The notes beneath the pieces were generated by a model that made no database searches, was not told where the DNA came from, and saw only the letters and a list, made by a program, of their open reading frames with translations. The translations under genes and the position numbers were made by a program. A stretch of 64,000 nt of DNA from Meconema thalassinum (lineage: Eukaryota > Arthropoda > Insecta > Orthoptera > Tettigoniidae), in contig OX336392.1 in NCBI GenBank assembly GCA_946902985.2, positions 465,708,693 through 465,772,692 of the forward strand. Direction: 5' to 3'. Shown here in pieces: positions 22,831 to 34,214 of this stretch (the first letter of the stretch is position 1; each line of letters starts with the position of its first letter).

Positions 22831-23632
22831 TGATGATGATGATAATAATTGTTGTTTTAAGGGGCCTAACATCGAGGTTATCGGCCCCTAATGAAATGAT
22901 GATGATGATGATAATTGTTGTTTTAAGGGGCCTAACATCTAGGTTATCGGCCCCTGATGGTTTGGGTGATCGTGAAGATGAAAATGAAAAGCGAACTTAA
23001 AACTAAAACTAACTAATAACCTACATACTAGAAGAAGAAATGGAAAACTAAAGGAGAATAAGGCAAATAAAGGACAGGAGGAAAAGAAATGCCCTCAACC
23101 CTCGAAGAAGGCGGATTGAGGGACTTGGAAGGAAGGAGAGCCATGAAAGGCAGATAGGAAAGTGAAAGAGGAGAGGGTCCGCCCCAAAGGTAAGGGACAA
23201 AAAGGGAAAACGGACCCAGCTCAGGAATCCCACGGGGTCGCCAACTCTCGAACTCACCAGCCGTGAGCCCCTGAGGGTGTAGCATCATCTAGGGTGCACC
23301 AAAAGTGGTGGGGCTACATACACCCGGTCTCCTTGAGGGCCTTAAGCAGAAGGCAGGAGATAACATGAAAAGAAAAAGAAGGCTGACCCCTCGCAGAAGG
23401 AGGGAATCAGAAAAGATGAGACAAGGGCCAATTAAGGCGGGAAAGGAAGAGACTCCCTAGGCCTCGGATACCCTAATACCGTCGGGGTCGGAAGAGAACA
23501 AGAGTTGACCAAGGGAGGTCGACAGGAAAGAAGAAAGAGAGGAGCCGGCATAAGTAAGTGGAAGCAATGCCGGACTCAGCTGGGGCCCCGTGGTCGCCAA
23601 CCCACAACCCACTAGATGTGAGCCCCTGGGGG
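22831..23632 (-). mobile_element. Double-tailed SINE-like element in LINE ORF1 with intact target-site duplication
   Basis: A LINE-type tail stub (about 65 bp) is followed by a complete short-subfamily SINE body and head. Both are enclosed by a single TSD, GGTCATGGAGTGA (22,818-22,830 and 23,633-23,645). The unoccupied site in the intact LINE is at about 60,578-60,590. One TSD around two tails suggests a single integration with a template jump from LINE RNA tail to SINE RNA. Confidence 0.85.
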
Positions 23633-24446
23633 GGTCATGGAGTGAATCGACTCGGTGGAAGATTTCATAGACGCAGTTCGGCGGCGGGGGGATCTCCGTG
23701 GGGAGCGCGCAGATCTGGGGACCGAAACGTCCCCAGGCGCAGAAGCATCCGCAGGTGTTGGCGCGGATGGCTTCCCCTTTTTTGGGAGAAAGGGAATACG
23801 TAGTGCGGGGTCCCTTCTTACCCTTACCCGCCTCTTTAAGATATACAGACGGGTCAGGAGCCGAATTGCTGACCCTGGTCGACGATGCCGCCTCCGCCGG
23901 CTTCGGCGCGGCTTTCGCCGACCGTTTGGGTGGGGAGAAAGTCTTCGACTTCCTCCCGAGAGGGGAGTAAGTCTTCAACTTCCTCCCCTGCTGTGCGGGC
24001 GGAGCAGCCTTCGCTCGCAAAGCCTTCGTGCTGGCCGAAGGTGGAGTTGAAATCACCTTCGGGCTTTCCGTTATAATCATAGGTGCTTGTTTCGTAATAG
24101 GTAACTCAGTTGCAGGTTTCACAGCTGGTACAAAAGATGAGGTCGCCGGGACCAAATTTGGTATTATGGCTCTATAATCAATCGTTGGAGAAGGCGAAAT
24201 CGTGGTATGGTACTTCTTGCGGGCCTCCTGGTAGGTGAGACCATCCAGGGTTTTGATCTCGTGGATTTTCTTCTCTCTCAGGAAGACAGGGCAGTTCCTG
24301 TCCCGAGGAGAATGAAATCCAGGGCAATTAGTGCACTGATATGGTGTTGTGTACTCTTCCGCTTCGTGGGGTACCTTACCGCATGTTCCGCAGATGTCGG
24401 GAATCGAGCATCGAGATAACATGTGCCCGAACTTCTGGCACTTATA
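23633..24446 (-). pseudogene. LINE ORF1, C-terminal part (nucleic-acid-binding, CCHC fingers), frameshifted
   Basis: It encodes the zinc-knuckle region (CGTCGKVPHEAEE..., then C..C....H....C) and a long Pro/Ala/Ser/Lys-rich tail, as in the ORF1 at 60,512-62,154. The first knuckle is split by a one-base insertion near 24,447 (TATAAACACC versus TATAACACC in the other copy). A second shift lies near 23,785. ORF1 proteins of I-type LINEs coat the RNA in the cytoplasm before target-primed reverse transcription. Confidence 0.85.
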
Positions 24447-25140
24447 AACACCTCATGGGTGGAGGGATATAAGGCCGTACGTCACAACGGTAACTTGTAA
24501 CCTTGACTTTCTCCGGGAGCACCGAAAGCTCAAAGGAAATAATGAAAGCACCAGTATCCACGATTTGACCATTGACCTTGCGCGTAATGCGCCGGACATC
24601 AGTCACGTGACGGTGCTGCATATCCTCCTTGAGCTCCTCGTCAGTGTTCAGAATCAGGTCCTGGTGGAAAATAACTCCTCGGACCAGATTCAGAGAAGTG
24701 TGCTTTTCCACTTTGACGGGTATTTCGCCAAAGTGGTCACATTGCAAAAGTTGTTCAACTTGCTCACCAGTCCTAGTCTTGAGCAACAAGCTACCGTTCC
24801 TCATCTTTTGTACTTTCTCAAGCTCACCATAGACACCTTCTATGTGGCGAGAAAACAAAATACTCTTTACCAGCTTGAAATCACCCCCATCTGTTCTGGT
24901 AGCTACCAGAAACTTGGGGGTGTTAGCATCCAGATTTTCACGCACAGATTGTTCCCAGGGGGTTGATCCCCGTAGGGAATCAAATGTTAAAGACTTGGGT
25001 GTAGGATCACCCTGTTTGGGGATTCTTCTTCTTGAACCCATGGCCAGATCATACTTCCCGAATGCCACCGACATCCGATCACGGGCCGTCACAGTAGGCG
25101 CTACCCAGCCACGGCAAGGCCCGCCTAGCTTGGAAGGCAT
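24442..25140 (-). pseudogene. LINE ORF1, N-terminal part
   Basis: An open frame of 232 codons matching the N-terminus of the ORF1 at 60,512-62,154 (MPSKLGGPC...; LTFDSLRGSTPWEQS). It ends at the frameshift near 24,447. Only one copy of the QGGPTPK-type repeat found in the other copy is present, here in a diverged form (KQGDPTPKS). Confidence 0.85.
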
Positions 25141-25379
25141 TGCCCGGGGTCCGATATTTTACAATGCCGTATCGGCATATACCCCTTGGCATATACTGGA
25201 TTTTACAGCTCAGACATTCGGCTGTGCGGGGACCTGCGTAATCAGGCGGATACTACTGCACGGGTACATGGCACACCGGAACAGGCTTTCGAGCGTAGTC
25301 GCAAGCTAAGTGGCCCATCCCCTAACAGCACGCACATATAGAAATTTTGGTTGCCAGACCCTGAAAGCAGTAACGGAAA
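25141..25379 (-). other. LINE 5' UTR, proximal part
   Basis: It aligns with 62,155-62,390 of the intact LINE. The 5' UTR resumes at 26,865 after a SINE-like insertion. No ORF is proposed. Confidence 0.75.
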
Positions 25380-26864
25380 GATGATGATGATGATAATTGT
25401 TGTTTTAAGGGGCCTAACATCTAGGTTATCGGCCCCTAATGATCTGGGTGATAGCGAAAATGATAACGAAACGGAAACCAAAACGAAAATTAAGTGAGAC
25501 GGGAAATACTTACAAAAAGGAACTCTGATTGAAACGACTCACAAAATGTTCTTACAAAAGGGAATTTAGAACGAAAAGATTCACAAAAGGAATAGATTGA
25601 AAAATATCCACAAAATGAAGGCTAGGTTCAAAATACGTACAAAATGCAATGTAGCGTCGAAATACTTACAAAATGCAACTGAAATTCAAAATACTTACAA
25701 AATGCAAATGAGATCGAAAATACGTACAAAATGCAATTGAGGTTCAAAATACTTACAAAATGCAATTGAAATTGAAAATCCACAATGCAATTCAGATTGA
25801 AATAGGCCTTATCCCAGTTCCAATCCAAATTATTCACAAAGTGCAATCGAAATTCAAAATACTTACAAAATGCAATTGAAATTGAAAATGCTTACAAAAT
25901 GTACGGTGATTCTAACGACTCATGTGGATTGACAATACTTACAAAAAGCAATTTAGATTGAAAATACTTGACAAAATGTAATTTAGATTCAAAATACCCA
26001 CAAAATGCAATTGAGAATCAAATTATGTGCAAAATGCCCACCAAACAAAATGCAATTTAGATTCAAAATTCGTGCGAAATGCGGTTTTGGTTGAAAATAC
26101 TTACAAAATGCAATTGAAATTCAAAATACTCACTAAAAGGCCCCGCAACCTGCATTGGAAAAATTACTAAAAAGCAATTTAGATTGTCAATCTTTACAAA
26201 ATGCAATTGAGGTTGAAAACAATCGCGAGATGTAATTTAGATCGAAAAAACTTACAAAATGCAACATAGATCAAAAATGCCTTAAAAATCGCTAAAAGGG
26301 AATTTAGATACACGGTGATTCGAGTAACAAAAACAGTGCGGGAATCTTAAAGAGAAAAGGAAATAGAAGGAAAAGAGGAGAGGTGAGGGGAGGGGAGAGA
26401 GGAGAAGGTCCGCCCCAAAGGGAAGGGACAAAAGGGGAAAACGGACCCAGCTCAGGAATCCCTCGGGGTCGCCAACTCCCGAACTCACCAGCCGTGAGCC
26501 CCTGAGGGTGTAGCATTATCTAGGGTGCACCAAAAGTGGTGGGGCTACATACACCCGGCCTCCTTGAGGGCCTTAAGCAGAAGGCAGGAGATAACATGAA
26601 AAGAAAAAGAAGGCTGACCCCTCGCAGAAGGAGGGAATCAGAAAAGATGAGACAAGGGCCAATTAAGGCGGGAAAGGAAGAGACTCCCTAGGCCTCGGAT
26701 ACCCTAATACCGTCGGGGTCGGAAGAGAACAAGAGTTGACCAAGTGAGGTCGACAGGAAAGAAGACAGAGAGGAGCCCGGCACAAGTAAGTGGAAGCAAT
26801 GCCGGACTCAGCTGGGGCCCCGTGGTCGCCAACCCACGCCCACTAGAAGTGAGCCCCTGGGGGG
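25380..26864 (-). mobile_element. SINE-like element, long subfamily with internal 29-bp array
   Basis: The 3' end (25,380-25,440) has the same hairpin and (GAT)n tail as the short subfamily, and the 5' end (26,400-26,864) has the same dimeric head. The middle is different: about 800 bp of degenerate ~29-bp repeats of the form ATACTTACAAAATGCAATTG. It interrupts the LINE 5' UTR. Compared with the empty site at about 62,385, roughly 10 bp of target are missing and there is no clear TSD. Confidence 0.85.
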
Positions 26865-27139
26865 TAACCTAAAGAGAGTTATACCGCACGGGTTTTTGTC
26901 TTTTAGAGCTGACTGTCAAACACTCGAAAGAGGACCGTTCCGAGAAGCCCTTTTAGTCGCCTTTTACGACTGGCAGGGATTACCGTGGATGTATTCGCTT
27001 CCTCCTACCCACTGAGGGTCCAATTCACAAAACAACGCGGCGTCCTTTAAGTATAGCCAAGGTCGCCCCTTTTAGTCGCCTCTTACGACAGGCAAGGGAT
27101 ACCGTGGGTGTATTCTAAACCCCCCACCCACAGGAGGGA
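26865..27139 (-). other. LINE 5' UTR, distal part with a two-unit direct repeat
   Basis: It aligns with 62,391-62,651. It contains two related units (GTCGCCTTTTACGACTGGCA... and GTCGCCTCTTACGACAGGCA...) about 110 bp apart. The LINE 5' end is at about 27,139 (CCCCCACCCACAGG). Confidence 0.7.
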
Positions 27140-27200
27140 AAAGATGATGATGATAGGCCTAATTTAAGAGGCCTAGCTTCTGGGTTATCGGCCCCTAGTG
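27140..27200 (-). mobile_element. Degenerate stub of a LINE/SINE 3' tail
   Basis: GATGATGATGATAGGCC... then GGTTATCGGCCCCTAGTGAG matches the shared 3' hairpin and tail with several changes and nothing upstream. It looks like an old, severely 5'-truncated insertion. Confidence 0.55.
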
Positions 27201-27259
27201 AGAAAAAGAAGCATTACGCCTAACGTACTTCTTTCATGAATCATTCATGTTGAGTTCAT

Positions 27260-27488
27260 ATTTTGACTGAGTGCGTGGCTCGGCGGTAACGTTCTCGCCT
27301 GGAGAACCCAAGATCGAATCCCAGCGCAGTGAGTTGGCATTTGAGGGTGCGCTAATGCGAGTAAGCCGTGTCAGTAGATTTACTGCAATGTTAAAAGATC
27401 CACATCGGGGACAAATTCCAGCATCCCAGCGCCTCTAAAATCCGCGGTTGTTAAACGGGACGTAAAACCATTAACATTATTATTATTA
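27260..27488 (+). mobile_element. tRNA-derived SINE with (ATT)n tail
   Basis: The 5' part carries pol III promoter-like boxes: A box TGGCTCGGCGG and B box AGATCGAATCCC. The body ends ...AAACGGGACGTAAAACC and a short (ATT)n tail. The target-site duplication TGAGTTCAT is at 27,251-27,259 and 27,489-27,497. This family is different from the hairpin-tailed elements and lies on the opposite strand. No intact tRNA gene is implied. Confidence 0.8.
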
Positions 27489-27551
27489 TGAGTTCATTTT
27501 TGTACCGTTGGTACAATCAAGCCTGGCAAATTGGGGGCTATCCTAAAATAA

Positions 27552-27923
27552 TGATGATGATAATTGTCGTTTTAAGGGGCCTAACATCGAGGTTATCGGC
27601 TCCTGATGAAATGAAATGGCGTGAAATGAAAGGATGAAGTTAAAAAACAGCTCACTGCTATGGATGAAACGAAAATGGTTTAGATAAAATAGACAATGAG
27701 CCCCAACAACTATGCCTTATGTAGCAGGGAAAATACTTACAAAAAGGAACTCAGATTGAAACTACTCACCAAATGGAGAGCGGTAATACGTACATAAGGG
27801 AATTTCGAACGAAAATACTCACAAAAGGAATAGATTGAAAAATACGCACAAAATAAGTCCACATACGTACACAATGCAACGTACAGTCGAAATACCTACA
27901 AAATGCAAGTGAAATCAAAATAC
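27552..27923 (-). mobile_element. Long-subfamily SINE-like element, 3' part, split by the gypsy element
   Basis: Tail, hairpin and the beginning of the 29-bp array. Its other part is at 42,472-43,543. The outer TSD TATCCTAAAATAA is at 27,539-27,551 and 43,544-43,556, proving the two parts are one insertion. The inner TSD ATAC (27,920-27,923 and 42,472-42,475) belongs to the gypsy element. Confidence 0.9.
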
Positions 27924-28788
27924 TGTTTTAGATCCCTTATTTGGGGGTGGATCTAAAAGGGAGAGTTACTGTACTAATTTATAAGGTTGTGCCTAAAAAG
28001 GGTAGCTTCCCTTGGCAGGGCAAGCTGACCAGTGTAGAGTGTTGTGGTGTGCTAGGAACTAGGGGGCGTTCCTATAAATAATGTAGTAGTGTTTGAAGGG
28101 ATGGGACCCAATGTAAGAGTCACGGTGCTAGTCGCTCAGCTGACTGCTTATTATGTAATTGAACCTGCTCGTATCAGCCGAGTGGCACGTGCTGCTTGCT
28201 GGCAGCCGAGCCGGCTCGGGGAACACAAAGGTACCTGAGTTAGCGCTATTGGACTACCGTCTGTCACGTCTTACCGTGACGGGAATAAGGAAGGGCGTTG
28301 GGATGTAAAGAGGCGTATAAACAGTAATGCTAGTGTAGAGTGTGGACCAAGTGTTTTATTGGTCTGTAGTTCTGAGTATGAGTCCCTTGTAGGGAATGTA
28401 ATTATGTTCACAATGTAGTACAAGTTGTGGGTTTACAGGTTACAAAAGTAGGAACTCTGAACACGATTGACTGACTCACCTCGGTTGACACCAGCGTAGC
28501 CTCCGGCCGTCTCGATGAAGCACTGATAATGGAGAGACCCTTTGACCTCATTAGGATGCCTTCTTATACTCTCTGGCGCTATGTTGTCAGCAATGTGTTG
28601 GCCCAGTTACTAGTATGTAGGTATGTGTAACCATTGTGCAAGGACTGAGCTGCTTCTTAGAGTGGCAAGCTGTCCCTGCTAAGTTTTATGGATGTTGGGC
28701 CGGCTTTCCAAGGGTTGCCATTCAGGGGATTTAGCCAGATGCCGGGGGGATGGACTCCAAGGGGTGCATACCCCTGGGAGGCTGTACA
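27924..28788 (-). repeat. 3' LTR of the gypsy element
   Basis: 865 bp, matching 41,607-42,471 except for one visible substitution at 27,963. In element orientation it starts TGTACAGCC and ends GATCTAAAACA. Confidence 0.95.
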
Positions 28789-31700
28789 AGCGTCTTCCTT
28801 CATTTGTTCGCGTCCTCGCGAACGGGAACGGAACTGGAGGTTGGGGCGTTGACGTAGTGGTCCTTGGAACCCCCTCGTATCTCCTGGTGGTGTCGTATCG
28901 AAGTGTGGGTGTGAGGTCAGCCCGTGTTCAGAGGGGAGGGTTATGGGATGTACAGATATATGTATACACTGATATTGACATTGTGAAAAAACAAACAAAA
29001 AAATTGACATTGCGAAAGATTTGATATCGAGAAAAAAATAACATTGGGAAAAAAAATTGACATTTGAGAAAAATTTAACATTAAAAGAAATTCGACATGT
29101 AAAAAAAAATTGCCCTTGCTGTTGCTGGCATATTGCTAGTTTAAAAAAAATCATGGTTTCTGATGGTGATTCGTTACATAGTTGTGCAGGGAGGAAAAAC
29201 CCAGGGCCGAACGGATGATTGCGTCGTCCGCCCTATCTTAGGGAAAAAGTGCTCCCTGCAATAAGAAAGGTAGAAGAAAATAGAAAAATGGGTGTTCCAG
29301 GGTATAATTTAAGGGAAATATTCAAAAGACATTTATTGGTTTGGGATAAAACGGAACACCCTGACAAATGGGGAAGTTAGAAGAAAGAAAATTGAAAGGA
29401 AACAAATCACAGACATTGTGTACATGGAATCTTGATAAACAAACAAAAATATATAGTGTTTAATGTACTATGTTGCGACTCTGACATTTAGGAATATTGT
29501 CGCTTTCCAGTGGAATAATTGTATGAAGTTTATCCTTAAAAATTATGAATTACAATGACCTTATGTCTAGTGGAATAATTGTATGAAGTTTATCCTTAAA
29601 AATTATGAATTACAATGACCTTATGTCTAGTGGAATAATTGTATGAAGTTTATCCTTAAAAATTATGAATTACAGTGACCTTATGTCTAACTTAAGTGCG
29701 CTAATCCCTTATAATTCTAGTTTTTGTGAGGTACCTCGCGTGCACGCTACCCGTCTGTACGTACGCTTGCCGTCTCACGGCTGATCCTGTACGGCCACTT
29801 CTTGGTACGGTATAGTGGTCGTACCGCTTGCATGTATTCTTAATACTTAATCTGTGAAGCATCCTCTGTGGGTGAATGCTTTCACACTTGACAATGAGAG
29901 TCACTGCCGCAAATCGGTTGCGCCCTCATTGTCGTAATCTGCGTCGCATTTTGACGCTTTATGTGTTTCTATTTAGTTGATCTGCCAGTAAGCCTGGTAC
30001 CCCACAGGCACCAGTCCTGCTGTGCAGATTTTTTTTTTGGAGTGTGTAGCTGAAAAAGAAAAATGTGGTGAGTGTTTGAGAGTGTGTTGGGATTAGTGCA
30101 AGTTGACGTATAAAAAATAAAAAAAAATAGTCACCATCATGGCATGCCGTAAATAATATGATACTGCTATATGGTAGTGAAATTCCTGTCACCAGTTTCC
30201 TGTATCTGGTGACGACGCCTGTGAAAAAATGGCGAGGTTTAGAAAAAACATGTTAGTATGACATATTCTCTATGTCGCTTCCTGTGTCATAGTTTTTACT
30301 GGCTGAAGCTCTTCTTTCTCTGAAAAAAAAAGCATGATTAATGTTAATTTGCTGCATGACCGGGCTTACCCTATACGGTGCCGTAATGCCGTAAATAATA
30401 TGTAGTTGGTCTTACCCCGGTAGCGGAATTGTGGTTACCGGGTGCCGATATATTCCACTTTGATTATGCCTATTGTACTATATTATATATTATCCTATAT
30501 TATAGTGTATTGTCGGACTTACCCTGATGCCGGGTTTGGCGGTCATCAGGAGCCGACCGGCGTTATCTTACACTACTTATGTTACTTATTGATAAAATTA
30601 CTTAACTGTGAAACTATTCTGTATTTACATGCCGAGTGGACCTTATTCTAAAGCCGAAATGTGCTGTGCTATTATTAGCAACAGCTGTTAGTAAATTTGC
30701 TTACATCTAAGTGACCTTAAAAATGGCACGGTAACTTAAATACTAAAATTTAGATGGAGGCTCGTCCGTCCGATTTCTCTCGCGGGTGCCCTTGTAGTAC
30801 ATTGCCGGGACCGGAACCCGACAATGTCTCGTAGTCCCCTCCGTTTTAATACTATTGTCGACATCTATTCTAGGTCTTAATACTAGTACTAATCTAATCG
30901 CAGGCGACTTACGGTGCCACTAAGCTAACCGTTTCGCCCGCTGTAACGTCCTTGTTCATGACCGTTTGCTGTTCCGATTTATCGTAGTTGAGCCGCCCAC
31001 TTGGCTCCTGTGAGGTGCGCGCACTGCCCCTCTCTTAATGCCCTCTGGTTGCCCGATGCGTCGCCATTTATGTGGGCATTGGACAGTGTGGTCCAATGGC
31101 ATAATATTGTCTTCGCCTTTATCGGCCGTCGCAATCTGCTTTTCGCAGTAATATTTGCCTCTATGGGCCGCCGTAGTATGCTTTTCGCATTGATATATGA
31201 TTTTGCCGCTATGGGCCGCAGTAATATGTATTTCGCAGTTATCTTCCACTCCAACGCATAGGAGTTTTGCTTCCCGCTATGGAAGCCGTGCCTACTTAAA
31301 TTTAAACTTAACTAGAAGTCTAGTCATAATGGGGTCGTCTCTAGGGATAGTTCCCGAGGCCGGCGTTGAGTGAGCTATTTCTCCCGCCATCCTCAGAAAG
31401 TCTCCCTGCAGGTCTTGGCTTCGACGACCGTGGCACATAGTGGGTGTAACCTTCTCCGACAAGGGGGATAAGCGACATGCACCCCTAGATCTCGATGTTT
31501 GCCCGCGCCAGGTCGCGAATGCTTTGACCTTACGTGGTTCGTCTATTTGGTCAGGTCAGTGATTTGGTGAGCCAACTGGGGTAAGGGTCCACATCGCCTT
31601 CCCCAGCTCTCAAAGTGTGGTTCTCCCGACCTTCGGCTTACACCGTTGTCATCAATCAGATCGTATCAGATTCCTTTGTAAGAAAAAAAAATGTGTCGTA

Positions 31701-34214
31701 ACCTGTGTAAATAGTTTAATCTCTGGGTAAAATGTAAAATATTTCCAGTGTTGCGGGGTTGTAGATCTTCTAAGTACATGGACTACTTCTGGCCTACCAT
31801 CGCTACGTCAGCTTTCCAGCCATAATGCTTTATTTACCTTAATGGAGGTGTTAGTAGGGTCTGTAATGTCAGGTGCCCTGTTATTAGGATTTGGGGGTAG
31901 TTATTTGTTGAGTGGGCTTAAAGTATGGTAGGAAGGGTTTGCGCACCTTTGGGTTCCACGTTAGTGGTGGCCTGAAACCGGTGATGCCACTGGGATGCTT
32001 CTATAGTGAGTGGAGTGGGGAGGTAATTCCCGGGATTGCAAAGATACGAAAATTCATGCAGGTTTGATATTAAAATCCCTGGTAAATGGATGGGATACTC
32101 ATGCATGTGTCTGGATATGAAGTTTCTGCCTTCATGTACGGATAGGTGTAGGGTGGGGCATAATACCAATATATTCCTTTCATGCGGGAGTGTTTAAGTA
32201 CTAAAGAATGGTTAATATATATCTATGGCCTCCTCTCTCATTTGGAGAGGCGCATTATGCTTCTTTAATGTTTGCTGAGCCACCCCTAATACTCGGGTGG
32301 TAGCATCGTGGCTCAAGGCGTAGCATGCCTGCTCTTTAGACGCATGAAGTCCATCAACCCCTTGTGTGTATTTTGTAATGTAGTGTAGCTGTTTTTGGTC
32401 GTGTAGATGTGTCTGCGTTGTTTATGTTGGGCGTGAGAAGGTTATGGGAAGGGAGTAAGGTGGTACGCTGGTAGCCTGTTCTCCTGTCATCCTCCCTTGG
32501 TCCATGTTGGCTTTCTATCCGCGCCTTGGGATAGTAGAGCTGCATGACCTAATCTGGTCGGCCATTTGCAGTGTAGATGTGGCCAGTGGTCGTAGTGCGC
32601 CTGGTCATGTGCTAGTCATCTGTAATGACTCCTATGCCTTACGAGCGATAAGAGAAGTTATTAGGGGGGAGATCTTGTCTGTGTTTGCTCCTAATTGTTG
32701 AGTGCGTGTGCGTGTGTGTGACTATGTACCGCTACACCACGCGGACGGTTGGTCTGTTGCAGGCCAAGTCGTAATATGTGTCGCCTGTGTGGGCAAAAGG
32801 CGCCCGTGGCTTGCCAACGTCCTTGCGAATGTGCCCTATAGGCCCAAGATAAGTTCCGCTGTGTCACGTCTTGTCCATTGCCAAATGTTTTTGCAGTGTG
32901 GAAAAAAAATGTATGGTGTTATAATTGTTATGTGTGTGTAATTTCACGGTCACCGGCGATACGCAATAGTGTCTCGTCACCGCAGTATTGCAGTGTGAAT
33001 AGTCCGCCGTCAGCAGTTGGTATGAGTAATGCCAGGCTGGGAAGTTACTGTTTGTCATCCGCTGGTATGTGCCTTTCTGCACGAATGCAAGTGTGGTCAT
33101 TGTTTTGGATTCCTAGCGGCCTAATGTAGCAATTCGTCCTAGTTAGGGAATGACGTTGTGTGGCCATTGTTCCTCAAGACTTGTGTCTTGCGAAATTTTC
33201 CTACCTGTGTCTGTGAAATGTATCCTCTATGCCTGGTGTAATTCGAAATTTTATGTCCGGCTTTTGGTGGGAGGAAATGTAGTATTCCCTGTTCATGCAC
33301 CTGTATGGGCCAATTTCAGTATGGTTGGACGCCTGAATAGCTGTTCTCCTTTGTGTCTAAATTTTTACTGGAACTCAGACCCGTGACCTTATGTCATTCT
33401 CTGTGTTTTATGTTTGCGTTGTGTTCCAGGGCTTGGGGCTTTCCCAGTGTGGTTTTTGCTTGTGTTCCGTGTACCAAAAATACCATTGGATAGTTAGTTT
33501 TTGGTACGCGTGTGGTGTGTGGTCATGGGTTCGAATCCGGTTGTCTGTAAAGACTTGGTGTGATCATTTCCGTGCCGCATATAATATGGCACGTTCCCGT
33601 GGATGTGCAATGCGCATATGAAAGCATGCATACCTGTGTAGAGTTTGTATGTTTTTGATTTCCCCTTGTAGTGTAATTTTGGAAGATATAGGGTCTCTAA
33701 ATCGGGCGTGAATGATGCCGTGCGCTCTGCTCCGAGAGCTGTTGTCTGTAAGCTTGCAGGTTATCACTGAGGCCTGCGTTGTTGCTGAGTATGGTGGTAT
33801 CGGATTACAATGTCTTGCGCGCTCGCTTGTTACTTGTCCTGATAACGCTGTGTGTCCGGCACATGTGTTTTTAATCGCTTACTCTCTGTGACTGTGATTA
33901 GTGCTTTTCGCATTGTGAACGAAAAGAGGGGAATTTGTGGTTTAACGTGACCGTATCTGGAGATCATGAGCCACGGGGTTTCCGTTTTACTTGGAATCCA
34001 AACCACAGGCCATGGCATTTCACTTCGGAAATCCCATATGCGTTGGCCGTACTGTAGAAGAACCTTCCATTGACTACATTTGTGTCCCCAGATTTTGTGA
34101 TATTGTGCCGTGGTTCGATTATGTCCCTACAATGGTACGAAATGTCATTATGCCCGCGTGTCTCCGGGACAGTTCTGTGGGGTGTTAGGATCGTATCCCG
34201 GTGCGGTCAGTGGG
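28789..34214 (-). other. Long non-coding region between pol and the 3' LTR
   Basis: About 5.4 kb without a convincing gene on either strand; the longest open frames are short and lack motifs. It holds a 60-bp triplicate (29,509-29,689), an 8-bp perfect hairpin GTCACCAG...CTGGTGAC (30,190-30,215), a repeated ATGCCGTAAATAATATG phrase (30,146 and 30,388), and a ~50-bp degenerate repeat with TTCGCAGTAATAT (31,130-31,250). The part from 32,500 to 34,200 is GT-rich on the plus strand. An env-like gene could have been here but nothing recognisable remains. Confidence 0.6.
29509..29689. repeat. 60-bp tandem repeat, three copies
   Basis: The units TGGAATAATTGTATGAAG... recur with an exact 60-bp period. 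Units 1 and 2 are identical by eye; unit 3 has ATTACAGTGACC instead of ATTACAATGACC. Confidence 0.95.

Larger units (their letters stand above)
12245..23633. repeat. Copy B of the 12,244-bp-period tandem duplication
   Basis: This is the second direct copy of 1-11,389. Its right flank is the undisrupted continuation of the LINE, because the target-site duplication GGTCATGGAGTGA is present on both sides of the last SINE-like insertion (22,818-22,830 and 23,633-23,645). Copy A lacks the right-hand TSD, so copy A carries the recombinant junction. A recent unequal exchange between two SINE-like copies explains this. A false duplication by the assembler is the alternative. Confidence 0.95.

Noticed and set aside
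24565..24966. Plus-strand frames of 130-290 codons opposite LINE ORFs (for example 59,030-59,899)
   Set aside because: Antisense shadows of ORF1 and ORF2; they have no independent motifs.
25640..26280. Regularly spaced ~29-bp repeats resembling a CRISPR array
   Set aside because: Repeats and intervening bases are the same degenerate unit, there are no unique spacers or cas genes, the context is eukaryotic, and the array lies inside a TSD-bounded element family.
27260..27310. Functional tRNA gene
   Set aside because: A- and B-box-like motifs are present but no cloverleaf; the TSD and (ATT)n tail show a tRNA-derived SINE.
28657..29154. 165-codon minus-strand frame across the gypsy 3' LTR boundary
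   Set aside because: Low-complexity Phe/Ser-rich translation of T-rich DNA that runs across the LTR edge; not a plausible env.
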